64,000 bases of DNA from Aselliscus stoliczkanus (taxonomy: Eukaryota; Chordata; Mammalia; Chiroptera; Hipposideridae): contig CM066727.1 in assembly GCA_033961575.1 (NCBI GenBank), positions 149,405,434 through 149,469,433 on the forward strand. The letters are read 5' to 3'. Below the pieces are notes generated by a model. It did no database searches, was not told the DNA's origin, and saw only the letters and a list, made by a program, of their open reading frames with translations. The position numbers were made by a program, and so were the translations under genes. Position 1 is the first letter of the stretch; every line of letters begins with the position of its first letter. This document shows positions 1 through 19,999 of this stretch, one piece after another.

Positions 1-400
1 GTCAAGATAGCTTTAGTAAACATTCTTTAGGTGACTTACAGAAACCGAGTCTGGGTTTCATAGCAATTATCATAATAAAGACAGGGTAATCCTTTAACGG
101 AAGAGTAAGTCACAGTACACCCTGGAAAGAGCACTTTCAGGGGAGTAGAGGACTGTGTAAATCCTGAGAACTACAAACCACCGTTAATGATTTGTTACAG
201 TTTGCTTCCTTGAAAATTCTCAATAAAAGCTATGCGCTGACCCGATTCGGGGCTCAGTCTTCCTTGGCTGAGTCCCTTGGGCTCAGTCGTCTTTGGCTGA
301 GTCCCTTGGTCTCGCTCTTATCTTTCTTCTGTCTCTTGTTTTTCCTTAATCTGCGTCGCCCCTTTCGTGTCCCACTTGCCCTTGCCACGATACAGAAATT
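1..400 (+). repeat. Probable LTR remnant (ERV), cut by window edge
   Basis: An AATAAA signal lies at 222-227 and is followed by a pyrimidine-rich U5-like stretch. That stretch contains a duplicated block of about 30 bp with the core CTGAGTCCCTTGG (about 260-310). This arrangement (poly(A) signal, short R, C/T-rich U5) is typical of retroviral LTRs in + orientation. The U3 part would lie left of the window. Family and right boundary are not determined, and no internal retroviral sequence follows. Confidence 0.4.
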
Positions 401-996
401 ATGTGGCCATCTCTTGTGATGGTTGTGACTATGTTAGCTATGGTGGCCATGGTAGCCAGTGGAATGAAGGGAGGGTTCTGATTTGAGGACTAAAGAACTG
501 AACTTGGCAGCCTGGCAGCATGGCAAAGTAAGACAGAAAGGCTTCCTGGATGTGGAAATGTCAGCCCTGGCCCAGGATGAGTAATCATTGACTGCTTATG
601 CAAAAGGGATCTGGCAGAAGGGATGTGGAAAGGTGGACATGCTAGACTCATGAAAGGATGTAGGCCCTGGATAAGTGGACCTTCATGCTGTTGGCAGCAG
701 ATCCCCATGGAACAGATTAAATCAGGGGAGCTAATTTGCCAAATCAGTCTCTAGAAATGTTAGCTATTATGCTACTGGTCAAGTCTGTGCATTTTTAAAT
801 AAAATAAATCACTGGCTGGAGGGTAGAGGATGGCTCTGAAAACCTCAGGCAGAGACATACTCCTTAGAGAACAGATGGCCAGGGAATTAACTAGAGCAGG
901 AGAGGGGAAGGAGGTGACTGAGGAATATGGAGAAGGTAAAAAGGGAAAAACTCTGGAGATTGATAGGATTTGGGGTAAATAGGAGGAGATAACATT

Positions 997-1273
997 TTTT
1001 TTTTAATTTAATTTTATTTTTAATTAGTTTCAGGTGTACAACACAGTGCAATAGTTATACATTTTACCCCTCAAAGTGACAACCCCCACCCCCCCATATC
1101 ATATATATCTATTACTCTTCCTCTGACTCTCTTCCACAGTATAATCCACATCCCATGACTATCTATATATATTCAGTTACAGTAGGTATACCACCCCCAC
1201 TTTAGTAATACAGTGCAGTGATCAAACCTCTACTCCATCCATGAAATGGTCTCCCTAACAAGATCTATGATCA
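997..1273 (-). mobile_element. 5'-truncated L1, 3' end only
   Basis: The sequence is the reverse complement of an L1 3' UTR; the same tail is seen in + orientation at about 17420-17700. The insertion is flanked by the target duplication AGGAGATAACATTT at 983-996 and 1274-1287, so both borders are visible. It contains no coding sequence. Confidence 0.85.
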
Positions 1274-1549
1274 AGGAGATAACATTTAAATGATGCTTTG
1301 CAGTGGAATAGGTAGGATTTAGAGCTAGTAAGCTCATGTATATAAAATATATGGAAAAATATTTCAACTCTATACAGAGAATATGCCATCTTCATAAATT
1401 TTCTTCTGCTGGCTGCTGCTGGCTGCTGCATTTCACAATTCCCCAAGCTTTTAAGCTTACCCTACTCAAGTCTTTTTTGGGATTGTATTGTTTTTGTTTG
1501 TTTCCCAAGTCCTCTGAAGTCTTTACCTTTCTGCCTGTCAGCCTTGCAG

Positions 1550-1712
1550 GAGGGAGCTCTCCTACTTTGGTGTGAAGGTGGTTATCATCAAGTCCTGTTA
1601 TTTTAAACCAACATGAGCAACTGTGAGATATTTTCTTGGGGCTACCAGGAGGCAAGGGACTGGGCTAGCCCAGAGGTCAAGGAGATCTATGGAAAGAAGT
1701 TCTTGGCATCCA
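1550..1712 (+). pseudogene. RDH16-like dehydrogenase pseudogene, exon 3
   Basis: The exon reads R-E-L-S-Y-F-G-V-K-V-V-I-I, the same segment as SDR9C7 exon 3 ([14 protein letters not shown]). It keeps an acceptor AG at 1548-1549 and a donor GTGAGT at 1713. The conserved E-P-G that should follow has become K-S-C. A TGA stop follows K-P-T, and a 1-base deletion then shifts the frame; the continuation ASPEVKEIYGKKF is found in the next frame. The exon is 163 bases against 164 in SDR9C7 exon 3, which agrees with a single-base loss. Residue choice favours the RDH16/retinol dehydrogenase branch of the SDR9C family. No exon 1 or 2 was recognised in the window. Confidence 0.8.
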
Positions 1713-2058
1713 GTGAGTGCTCTGTGGACCATGGGGAGAGAAACCAACCATTTTCTGGAAGCCTGGGTCCACCATTAGAGCCTCCTACAGTCTCAGGTCC
1801 ATCCTCGGGGCTGAGTTATTCACATGGTGGGGAAATTTATCTCTATCCCTATGGTTCTATGTGACCAATTTGTAACCTAAAGAAAAGGTTAAAGTGTATT
1901 AGACCTGGGGACCACTGTGTTACGTGAAGCCCTTATTATGTTGAAGAGGAAACTGAAGCCAGAGAGGGAATTCTTTGAAACTTTCTTCCCAAATTAGAGT
2001 TGTGAATTGGTGAGGAATGATAGGGAAGTATATAAAGATCTTTTCTTATTTTGAACAG

Positions 2059-2253
2059 ACTTCAAAGTAACAAAAAATTTTTTTGCAAAAAATGCAAGTT
2101 GAGTCTACCTTGGTGATGAACCATGTGGAATGCACCTGATACTCATCTGGTTGGGAGGCCAATCTCATCTACCTCCCCATGAGCTATGTGCCAACCTTCC
2201 TGGTGGATGCTATGGTCTACTGGATCTCCCCAAGGACTGCCAAGGCCCTGTGA
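2059..2253 (+). pseudogene. RDH16-like dehydrogenase pseudogene, exon 4
   Basis: An acceptor-like ...TTGAACAG ends at 2058. The first half is badly decayed, with stops and shifts. The second half reads in frame from GWEANLIYLPMSYVPTFLVD to ...YWISPRTAKAL and a TGA at 2251-2253. This is the C-terminus typical of RDH16-type enzymes (LLYLPMSY...PTFLVD...SP..AKAL) and differs from the SDR9C7 end. The exon lies 346 bases after exon 3 on the same strand with its intron retained. It is therefore a genomic copy (a decayed gene or tandem duplicate) and not a retrocopy. Confidence 0.8.
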
Positions 2254-4790
2254 CCCAAGACTGGGGTGCTCTAGGGGTCTAGTTGGGGTTCTATGTAAGG
2301 GCTGATGTTTCATGGAGAGGAAAATAGGGTGGTGGGAGTGAACTCTCCAGTCTTAATGTCATTTAGTTTACCCTCCTCCTCACCTCTGCCCCAGGTTTCA
2401 GCTGGGGCTCTGGAAATATTAGGAGGAAAGAACCGTTTTGATGCTGAGGAACAGGGACCCAATACAACATACATGTGCTCTGTTCCTTGAGCAGCCTCTC
2501 AAGGCTCTGAGCCTCATGGCCCCAAATCCTCGTTTTAGGAAGGGCATGCACACTGGGAGGTGTCTCAATTCTTTTGCTCTGCCTCTGTCTACCTCTTCAG
2601 AGTATGCCTTGGCTCTGGCCAGTCTCTCCCTATCACAGAATGGAAATGGCTGGAGGAGGTGAAGGCCCCTCTCCACTGAAGATACCTATGGACAGAGGTG
2701 GAGGTGTGGAGGGCAACCACCAAGCTGACCCACCAGTTTCAGGTGTCAACTCCACAGGGGGACTTGTCTTCTGAGAGTGGGCAGCATCCTCAGCCCTAGG
2801 AAAAGGGCCTTCTATGTGCTTCTGCAGCCCTCCAAACATAGTCATGGCTTGCATTTTGTGATGTTAGAATAAGAGCCCAAGGGAACACTGCCTTAGCCAT
2901 CAGTCAGTAGAGAGGCCCAAGAGATGATGAGTCTGGCCCAGACTGTATTGGGGCAACTCCAAGTCATCCTTTTCCAGATCCAGAGGCAACCCCTGGATCT
3001 CATCTGTCTTCTTAAGAACTAGGTTACTCCTGAGCCTGCTCACCCATCAAATGACATTGTCCGACATCTCCCAGCCAAGACTTCCCTGTTCACTCACTCA
3101 GGAGGCAGAGTTGGGAAATGCCTCCTAGATACAGTGTAGGAGGTGTTGTGCCTTGGGGTGGTTATGAAGTAGGTGAGGTGTGCTTCTATCACTTCCTACA
3201 TAGGCTTTGGGTTTTTTCCCCAAGGTGGATCCATGATCTGACCTCCCACCACCCTTGGTATAGAATGACCAAGGTCTCCGGCCTTTTCTAAGTGACACCT
3301 GTTTTATCTGATTCTGGAGCTGACCAACCTTGGTAGATAGTGGAACATAGAGATGCATCCTGTACCTTCATTCTAGGGAATTTTGTGACCCCATTCTTGT
3401 GTCAGACCCTCTAAACAGGAAAGGTGTGTACAGTTGGCCTTGGGAATGAGCTGGTAACTACACTCATCCTGAGGAATGGTGACCCCAGAGGTTTATCCAA
3501 AGAACCACTGTAGATTTCAGCATCATTCTGTCCCTGCATCTTATGCAATCCTGGGTGTGGCCCATCACTACTCACACCTCTGTCTCATACCCTTACTTCC
3601 TTTACAAGTTTCCCTCCTACTTTTCTGTGAATTCTTTGTCCCATTGCCTAGAATCTCTCCCTCCCCTCTAAGTCCTGACCCTGAGAACTTTTCATGTCTC
3701 TGGCCCCAGACTTCTGCTCCTCCCATATGTTATCCCCTCTCAGAGCCAAAACTCAGCACCAGGCCCTTTCTGCAACTGTCTGGGAAACTAAGGACCCATC
3801 CTTATGATTTGGCTGGTCATCATCTCATTGATATTCATATCAGAAGTCTTTCTTCTCCTGTCTTCTCTCCCTATGCCCAAAGTGTCCCCCTCCTGACTTC
3901 TCTTGTCACCTATGTTTTACCTGTTATCAGCCCCATACCTTAGAATCACTTTGACTTCTGACCTCTATTCTCTCTGCTCCTCAGCTCACCAGATCACCTA
4001 GTGTGTGTCTGGTCCCAGGGATGGAAGGAAAATGCCCAGTGGGGGCCCTGCCCCAGGGTTGCTGATATGTCCTCAGTCCTTGACTCCCTCCATTTGCCTG
4101 GTCACAGGATGAGGGCGATAGCTGGGCCTGCTTGAGGTACAGTGGAGGCTCCTCATTGATGACCTGAGTATCACTTCCCAAGGACCCGGGCCTTGAGCCC
4201 CTGTCTTTCTGGGAGTTGAGGCACATCACCAGCCTCCCTTATAGGAGGGTCCTGCTGCTTCTGGCTTCAGGGTAATGGAGGAATATCTATCCTGGGAGAA
4301 ACTCTTCGTTTTTCATTAGCTCTCATAATGGAGATTCACCTAAGGGCAGAGAATTCCAAAGAACTAATAACCTAGAACTCATTTATTTTGGGGTTTGGAG
4401 GGCACAAAATTAATTTTGTTTGTTTTATGTTAATGAATTTGTCTTAATCTTTTTCCCCCGGAAAATAAAAATTAAGTTTATTTACATGCCTGCACTCATG
4501 ACAATGATTTTGATCCCTGGACCAGAGGTGGGGGATTTTCTGGGGGACTCTCTGGGCTGAGTCCTCCTTTCTCATTTACCCTGCTCAGACCACCCAGGTG
4601 ACCTTTCAGCACCAACATCACCACTGTGGTCTTTCCCATCCTTGGTATCCTTGGCATCCTTTCCCATCCTTCACCCTTCAGGGCTCCGGGAGAGAGCAAG
4701 GCAGCTGTCAGCGCTCTCTGAAGTGACAAGGCTTCAGGTTAGACTTGAATTTCTTGCATCTGGGCTAATTAGTGTGGTGATGCATCCACC
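2254..4790. other. Intergenic spacer, pseudogene to SDR9C7
   Basis: No exon with recognisable protein similarity was found. A 155-codon open frame at 3476-3943 has no recognisable domain and reads like pyrimidine-rich chance translation. AT-rich sequence lies at about 4380-4480. The last few hundred bases presumably hold the SDR9C7 upstream regulatory region. Confidence 0.5.
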
Positions 4791-4797
4791 TATAAAA
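4791..4797 (+). promoter_or_regulatory. TATA box of SDR9C7
   Basis: TATAAAA lies 171 bases before the SDR9C7 ATG. Transcription would start near 4820 and give a 5' UTR of about 145 bases without an intron. A homeobox-type TAATTA lies just upstream at about 4767. A TATA-type promoter fits a tissue-restricted gene; the actual start site is inferred. Confidence 0.6.
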
Positions 4798-4967
4798 ATT
4801 GTAGAGTGGCTCACTCAGGGGCCTTGTGTCTGTTGCCAACAGTGGAAGGGAGGAGAGCTCCTCTTCTCAGCCGATTCCAGCCCATTGCCAGCTGAGGCTC
4901 AGAGGACCAGCCTCCCCCATTGTCTCCTGAGCCCGATCCTTCTTGACCATCACCTCCTCCCTGCCCT

Positions 4968-13920
<8,953 letters not shown>

Positions 13921-15048
13921 GCTGGGGAAGTCCAAAGGGTGGTCAGTTGAGTATAGAAGAGGGGGCTGGGAGAAGGGACTGTGGGGTCACAAGAGATGGC
14001 ACCAGATGTTCTGTGGACACTGTGCTTGGCTGATACCAACTGCTGGCGAATTTATGGGTAACTTCTAATAGAAGATAAGTGCCTCTTCTCACTCACTGGG
14101 GTCCCACAGAAACCTGAGGTAGCCTTTGCAGGTTCAAAGACCTGCAGCATGACCCCGAGAACATCTGTTACCCAATCAGGATATGGCTTTCTCTGGACCT
14201 AGAAAAGTCAAGGAGAGGAAAACTATAAGTGCCTGCTGAACCATGAGCCTCCCTCAGTTACCACGGCCACTAGGAAACATTGTGGCATAACCTAGCCCAC
14301 TGGAGAATCTCAACCACTTTCCTATTGGGTCTCTAAACATGCATTAAGCTCATTCACATAACCCATTATTTGAAGTATGTAATAAGGCAGACAGGGAGTA
14401 CAAGATTGTATCAGACAGAAGTTTATAATATTTTCTCTGTCTTTAGAATTCTCTATCCATAGGTGATTGGGGACCACATGAAATAATATTCATTTATTTA
14501 ATCATTATTGATTATTTCTTCAAATATTTATTACATACCAGGTACTTGTGTAGGTGTTGGAAGGATGTAACATGATTAAATCATGGCCTTGTTTTTGTTT
14601 TCTTAGCACAAACAATGACAGAAGAAACAGAAATCATAAAATCAAATTCTTAGAGCTGTAAAATCAAAATCGTAGAGGTCATCTACTTCAGTGGGTCCCA
14701 AACGGCTTTATATCATAATTGCCTGGTTAATAAAAAAATACATATTCCTAGGCCTCAATGTTAGAAAACCTGATTCAGTAGGCTTGGGATGGGGCTCAGA
14801 AATCTATTTGTAACAAGGTCCTACATGATTCTGATGTACCTAGGCACTAGGGATCTTTGATAGTTCCATAGAAGTAACTAGTACTCAGAGGAAGATGTGA
14901 TCTAGCCAGTCCCCCAGTGTAGAGACCAAAACAAAACTCAGATGTTCTGAATCCCAGACTAGGGTTTTAATTATAGAATAATAAAATTCTGAAATTAATA
15001 ACATTGTCAAATAAGTCATTGAACTAAAACTTTAAAAAGCCTTGATTA
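13921..15048. other. 3' flank of SDR9C7
   Basis: It presumably begins with the SDR9C7 3' UTR, whose end is unknown. A MER5A-like hAT fragment lies at about 14690-14840. No other gene is seen. Confidence 0.55.
14690..14840 (+). mobile_element. MER5A-like hAT DNA transposon fragment
   Basis: TGGGTCCCAAAC..., AACCTGATTCAGTAGGCTTG and CTCAGAAATCTATTTGTAAC with ...CTACATGATTCTGATGTACC match the MER5A order. It is non-autonomous and decayed. Confidence 0.65.
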
Positions 15049-15168
15049 GGGCTGGCCAAGTGGCGTGGTGGTTGAGAGCTGGCTTGGGGGGTCAGCGGCC
15101 CTGGTTCGGATCCCACGTGTGAGGACCAGTGACACTGCCCTCTAAAAAAAAAAAAAAAAAAAAAAAAA
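15049..15168 (+). mobile_element. Short tRNA-headed SINE (head only, A-tail)
   Basis: A head of about 95 bases (GGCTGGCCAAGTGGCG...GGTTCGGATCCC...CAGTGACACTGCCCTCT) is followed directly by poly(A). The near-identical duplication AAAAGCCTTGATTA / AAAAGCCTTAATTA flanks it. The A-box/B-box spacing is that of a tRNA-derived pol III promoter. Confidence 0.85.
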
Positions 15169-15329
15169 GCCTTAATTAAACCCCTGAGCCATATGGAGTT
15201 CTCTTGAAAAGACTTTTTTGATCTTAAGGAATGGTCATGCAATAAAGGTCAAATGTTAATTTTTTAATGAAAATGTCTTTAATTTGTGTCTCTTCAACAA
15301 CATCCAGCTGAACTTGAAAATAATAAAAT

Positions 15330-15440
15330 GTAACTTAATTACATCTGAAAAAGACCCCTTTTCCAAATAAGGTAGCATACACAGATTCCAGGGATCAGGA
15401 TGTAGATATATCTTTTGGGGGCTAGCATACAACCCACTAA
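15330..15440 (-). mobile_element. MLT1-like LTR end fragment, reversed
   Basis: CACAGATTCCAGGGATCAGG followed by ATATCTTTTGGGGGCTAGCA matches the terminal part of the element at 6358-6850. Only the end remains. Confidence 0.5.
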
Positions 15441-15593
15441 ATCTGTTATTTGTAGCACTTCAATTCCTGGCACCAAATTCTATTATCAGGTAGAATGCAC
15501 TGAGCAGCCAGTAACAGAAAAGCCAACTCACATTGGCTTAAACAATAAAAAAATGAATCAGGGCTGAATGATGGCATCAAGAATGCAGGTTTA

Positions 15594-16180
15594 GCCAGCC
15601 AAGTGGCTCAGTTGGTTAAGAGTTGGCTTAACAGCGTGAGCTCTGAGCAATAGGGTCACTGGTTCGATTCCCACATGGGCCAGTGACACTGCAACCAAGC
15701 TGAGTTGCTGCTGAGCTGCCAACAGGTGGCAGGATGGCTCAGCTGGTGTCACAACAAGATTTCCTGCAACATAGACTGAACTCAGCACCTTGAGCTGAGC
15801 TGCCGCTGGGATGGCTCAGTGGATAGAGCATGCACTCTTAACAACAAGGCTGCCAGGTTTGACTCCCACATGGGATGGTGGCTACACCCACCCGCAACTA
15901 AAGATTGAACTCGGCACCTTGAGCTGAGCTGCCACCCGGATGGGTCACTGGATAGAGCATGCACTCTTAACAACAAGGCTGCTGGTTCGACTCCCGCATG
16001 GAATGGTGGCTACACCCATCCTGCAACTGAGATTGTAGTACAGCACCTTGAGCTTAGAGGCTACAGCTACTGAGGGGCAGCCAGATGCGGACTGGCGCCT
16101 CCACAATGAAGATTGAAGAGCAACAACTTGGCTGGTCCCCTTCCCCAATTCCCCAATAAAATCTTAAAAAAAAAAAAAAA
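15594..16180 (+). mobile_element. Composite VES-like SINE with three tRNA-like units
   Basis: Three successive tRNA-like units can be seen, at about 15594-15690, 15800-15870 and 15930-16000. Each has an NNGGCTCAG...GGTT or GATAGAGCATGCACTCTTAA core and a B-box-like GGTTCGA(T/C)TCCC or GTTTGACTCCC. Repeated CACCTTGAGCTGAGCTGCC spacers separate them. The element ends CCCCAATAAAATCTT plus poly(A) and is flanked by GAATGCAGGTT / AATGCAGGTT. A second copy is at 33795-34273. Confidence 0.8.
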
Positions 16181-16600
16181 TGCAGGTTCTTTCTCCTTCT
16201 TTGCTCCACTATCCACAGTTTTGGCTTGAACCTAAATTTAATTATCTTTATTGTTGTGGTATGACTGCCAGTGGCAGTAGGAACTCTCTTCTTCCTCATT
16301 CAAATTTATAGGAGAAGAAAGAACCTGTCTTTCTACGGCATTAAAGAGTCCTTACCGAGGCTCCCCTTGAATCTCATGGACCCAAATTGGCTTAAGTTTG
16401 TCCATCCCCGAACCAATCACTAACAAGGTGGTAAATTGCCATGAATTGTTTAGATTAATCATGGGACAGAATGGGAATGTTGGGAGTCACAGTGCCTACT
16501 GCCCTGGAAAATTCAAAACTCAGACTCTATGCTATTGAAAGAGTTGGATCTAGGTCAAAAATAAATTTTCTTTTTTGAAGACTCAAAAATTTACTTCAGG

Positions 16601-17700
16601 ATATGAAGAGACATTTCTCTAAAGAGGACATACAGATGGCCAACAGGCATATGAAAAAAAGTTCAACCTCACTGGTCATTAGGGAAATGCAAATAAAAAC
16701 CACCATGAGATACCACCTCACTCCAGTCAGAATGGCTATCATCAACAAATCAACAAACAACAAGTGCTGGCGGGGTTGTGGGGAAAAGGGGACCCTGCTG
16801 CACTGTTGGTGGGACTGCAGATTGGTGCAGCCACTATGGAAGTCAGTATGGAGGTATCTCAAAGAACTGGAAATAGAGCTACCGTTTGACCCAGCAATTC
16901 CACTCCTAGGTATTTATCCTGAAAAAACCAAGACACTTATTCAAAAAAAGTTATGCACCCCGATGTTCATAGCAGCACAATTTACAATAGCTAAGACTTG
17001 GAAACAACCAAAATGCCCGTCAGTAGATGACTGGATTAAGAAACTGTGGTATATTTATACAATGGAGTATTACTCCACTATAAAGAAGAATGAAATCGTG
17101 CCATTTGCAATGATATGGATGGACCTAGAGACTATAATGTTGAGTGAAATAAGTCAGTCAGAGAAGGACAAATACCATATGATCTCACTTATATGTGGAA
17201 TATGAAAAACTGTATGAATGAGCAAAGTAAACAGAAACTGTCTCATAGATATAGAGGAAAAATCAGGGTTGCTAATTTGGAGAGGAATGGGGATGAGGGA
17301 GAAGGGGAAGGGATTAGACAGCAAAAATAGGCAACTACAATATTGCTACTGGGATAGGAAAAACAGTTTGGGGAATATAATTAATAATGTTGTAAATATT
17401 CTGTGGAATGTCAGATGATCATAGGTCTTGTTAGGGAGACCATTTCATGGATGGAGTAGAGGTTTGATCACTGCACTGTATTACTAAAGTGGAGGTGGTA
17501 TACCTACTGTAATTGATTATATATAGATAGTCACAGGATGTGGATTATACTGTGGAAGAGAGTCAGAGGAAGAGTAATAGATATATATGATATGGGGAGG
17601 TGTGGGGTGGTGTATTGGGGGTGGGGGGGTTGTCACTTTGAGGGGTAAAATGTATAACTATTGCACTGTGTTGTACACCTGAAACTAATTAAAAAAAAAA
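16601..17700 (+). mobile_element. 5'-truncated L1 (ORF2 C-terminus + 3' UTR)
   Basis: It is flanked by AAAAATTTACTTCAGG (16585-16600) and AAAATTACTTCAGG (from about 17697). The open stretch 16603-17205 encodes an L1 ORF2p C-terminal segment ([46 protein letters not shown]), still open for 200 codons. The 3' UTR follows and ends in GTGTTGTACACCTGAAACTAA with poly(A). The long open frame and intact duplication suggest a moderately young insertion. Confidence 0.9.
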
Positions 17701-18464
17701 ATTACTTCAGGGAGACTATGGCTAGTTAATATTTTGAGCTATTAACTTACACATTTTCACTGCTTCTTGGTTTCCTATTTTTGCTTTCCCCACTCAGGTA
17801 GGAAGCCAATTTGGTACTTCTTTACCAAGGGTGAGATGTTTGACAGAATAGAACAAATACATTTCCTGCATGTTCTCCAGCTTTAGTTTCCCCAGTCCTA
17901 ATGTCTTTAGAGAAGTTACAGAGTTTGAGGAAAGAAACAAAAGAAAATGTGACTTGTACTGCACATAATATCTCAGAGAAGCAGACAAGGAGATTCTCTT
18001 TGGCTGATGAGAGAAGTGGGTGAGATTTGGAGCTTCCAGAGCTGGAGGGACCAGGGTTCACCTTCTGGAAGTATGTTGGGGAAGTGGACAGACAAGAATC
18101 TCAACTGCATTGTGTATTTAGGCAGATGAGACCCTGGGTGACCTCACTGAAAACTCATCTGTCTCACTATGGCAAAAAGGCAGTAGAGATTCACTAGATA
18201 TATGGGCATGTAGATGGCAACAGCAGACATTTAAGAGGTAACCTATGCAGATAGGAGACTGAATATTTTGCTCTGAGGGCTATCCTGCCACCCCATCATT
18301 AATAGTTGAGGTATTTTTTTGATTTGTGAGATTAATATCTGCTTCAATATTACATTTTAGTTTATTTACTATTAGGATCATAACTTTTTTGTATAGCTTT
18401 TGTATTTTCCTAGTTTTTAAAAAGATTTTTATTAAAATATAGCTAACATACAATATTATATTAG

Positions 18465-18590
18465 GGGCCGGCTGAGTGGCGCGGTGGTTAAGCGCTGGTT
18501 TGGGAAGCCAGCGGCCCTGGTTCGGTCCCACATATGAGGGCCAGTGACACTTCCCTCAAAAAACAAAAACAAAAAAACAAAAAAAAAAAA
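18465..18590 (+). mobile_element. Short tRNA-headed SINE inside L1
   Basis: The head GGGGCCGGCTGAGTGGCGCG...GGTTCGGTCCC... is followed by an A-rich tail. It is flanked by perfect 15-base duplications TACAATATTATATTA (18449-18463 and 18591-18605). Confidence 0.9.
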
Positions 18591-19015
18591 TACAATATTA
18601 TATTAGTTTCAGGTGTACACCATATTATTCAACATTTATATAGCTAAAGAAGTGATCACCATGATAAATTACCCAACTGACATCGTACCACGCTATCACA
18701 ATATTATTGACTATATTCCTTAGGCTACACCCTACATCCCCATGACTACTTTGTAGCAACCAATTTGTACTTCTTAATTCCTTCTCGTTATTCACCCACC
18801 CCCTCAACCTTACTCCCATCTGGCAACCAACAAAATGTTCTCTGTGTCTCTGAGTTTGTTTCTGTTTTATTTTGTTCTTTAGATTCCACATTTAAGTGAA
18901 ATCACATTGCATCTGTCTTGTCTGACATACTCCACTCAGCACAATACCCTCCAGGTCCATCCATGCCGCTGCAGGTGGCAAGAACCGATTCACTTCCATG
19001 GCCGAGCAATATTCC

Positions 19016-19033
19016 ATTATATATATATATATA

Positions 19034-19092
<59 letters not shown>
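19016..19092. repeat. (AT)n/(TG) microsatellite
   Basis: Mostly alternating AT with a short GTGTGTGT island. It accounts for open frames reading YIYIYI. Confidence 0.95.
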
Positions 19093-19095
<3 letters not shown>

Positions 19096-19610
19096 ACCTC
19101 CTCTTTATCCCTTCATCCATTGATGGACACCCAGGCTGCCTCCACATCCTGGCCATTGTAAACAACGATACCATGAACATATGGATGCACACGTCCCCTT
19201 GAAGTAGCATTTTGGGTTTCTTTGGATAAATACCCAGAAGTGGTATTTCTTTCTGGATCCTTCTTTCTTCCCTGTTATAGCTTTTTTTTTTTAAAGCCCA
19301 TTTTGTCTGGTATACATATTGCTACCCCAGCTTTTTGTTTATTTGTTTGTTTCCATTTGCATGAAATATCTTTTTCCATCCCTTTAATTTCAGTCTGTGT
19401 GTGTCTTTCAATCTGAAGTGGGTCTCTTGTAGGCAGCATATGTAAAGGTCTTGTTTTCTTGGGGGCTTTTCATGAACTCTGGGCTCAGACCTGAAACCAG
19501 GAGCCTGAAAGAGCCTCCCTTCCCAGGGAAAGATGGCTTCAGTAGTTCCTTGAATTTCAGTTCTCCTTTACATGACGACAGACTTGCCAGTCACAACCAT
19601 CCCCCCTAGG

Positions 19611-19818
19611 TATACACCGGGGGTGCCAATAAAATGTTCACATTTTAAGAGATGCTGTATATGTATTACTTTTTGAAGTTGAATTGAATTATGGTAGCAA
19701 TGTATAGTATGACGTTTGTTCAAATGAATGCTAGCGTCATTTATTGTATTACAATTTTAATACAGTTTTTTCCTTTCTTAAAAATGTGTGTACATTTTTT
19801 TTGGCATCCTCTGTATAT
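19611..19818. mobile_element. Non-autonomous mariner-like MITE
   Basis: Inverted ends are visible: TATACACCGGGGGTGCCAAT on the left, and TATATACAGAGGATGCCAAA as the reverse complement of the right end. Similarity extends inward (left AAAATGTTCACATTTTAA, right AAAATGTACACACATTTT). The element is about 208 bases long, with TA at both edges, and has no coding capacity. Tc1/mariner assignment rests on the TA-flanked inverted ends. Confidence 0.6.
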
Positions 19819-19872
19819 ACTGGTCCAATTGCTCAGCAGGAAAATGCTCCAGATATCATGGCTGGATAGAAA

Positions 19873-19975
19873 TCTCTCTCTCTCTCTCTGTGTTTCTCTC
19901 ATTCTCTCTCTCCACCCCTCCATCCCTCCTGACTTATTACCTCCCTCCATCCTTTCCATCCTTCCTTCCTTTCTA
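19873..19975. repeat. Pyrimidine-rich simple repeat
   Basis: (TC)n followed by imperfect CCCTCCAT/CCTT blocks. The other strand reads as Arg/Glu-rich nonsense. Confidence 0.85.
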
Positions 19976-19999
19976 AATGGTTGGTGGATACATTGGGAA

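Larger units (their letters stand above)
18420..19290 (-). mobile_element. L1 3' end, reversed, split by a SINE
   Basis: TTTCAGGTGTACACCATATT and the reversed 3' L1 sequence continue on both sides of the SINE at 18465-18590. The left piece is 18420-18463 and the right starts at 18591. An (AT)n tract lies inside at about 19016-19092. Confidence 0.75.

Noticed and set aside
3476..3943. 155-codon open frame with ATG upstream of SDR9C7
   Set aside because: It is Pro/Ser/Leu-rich from pyrimidine-rich DNA, has no recognisable domain and no splice or promoter context. It is most likely chance.
15049..15168. tRNA genes at the many GGTTAAG...GGTTCGA(T)TCCC motifs
   Set aside because: They are the tRNA-derived heads of SINEs, with A-tails and target duplications. 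None has a complete folded tRNA with CCA-end context.
18907..19202. Open frames reading YIYIYI
   Set aside because: Translation of the (AT)n tract inside an L1 remnant.
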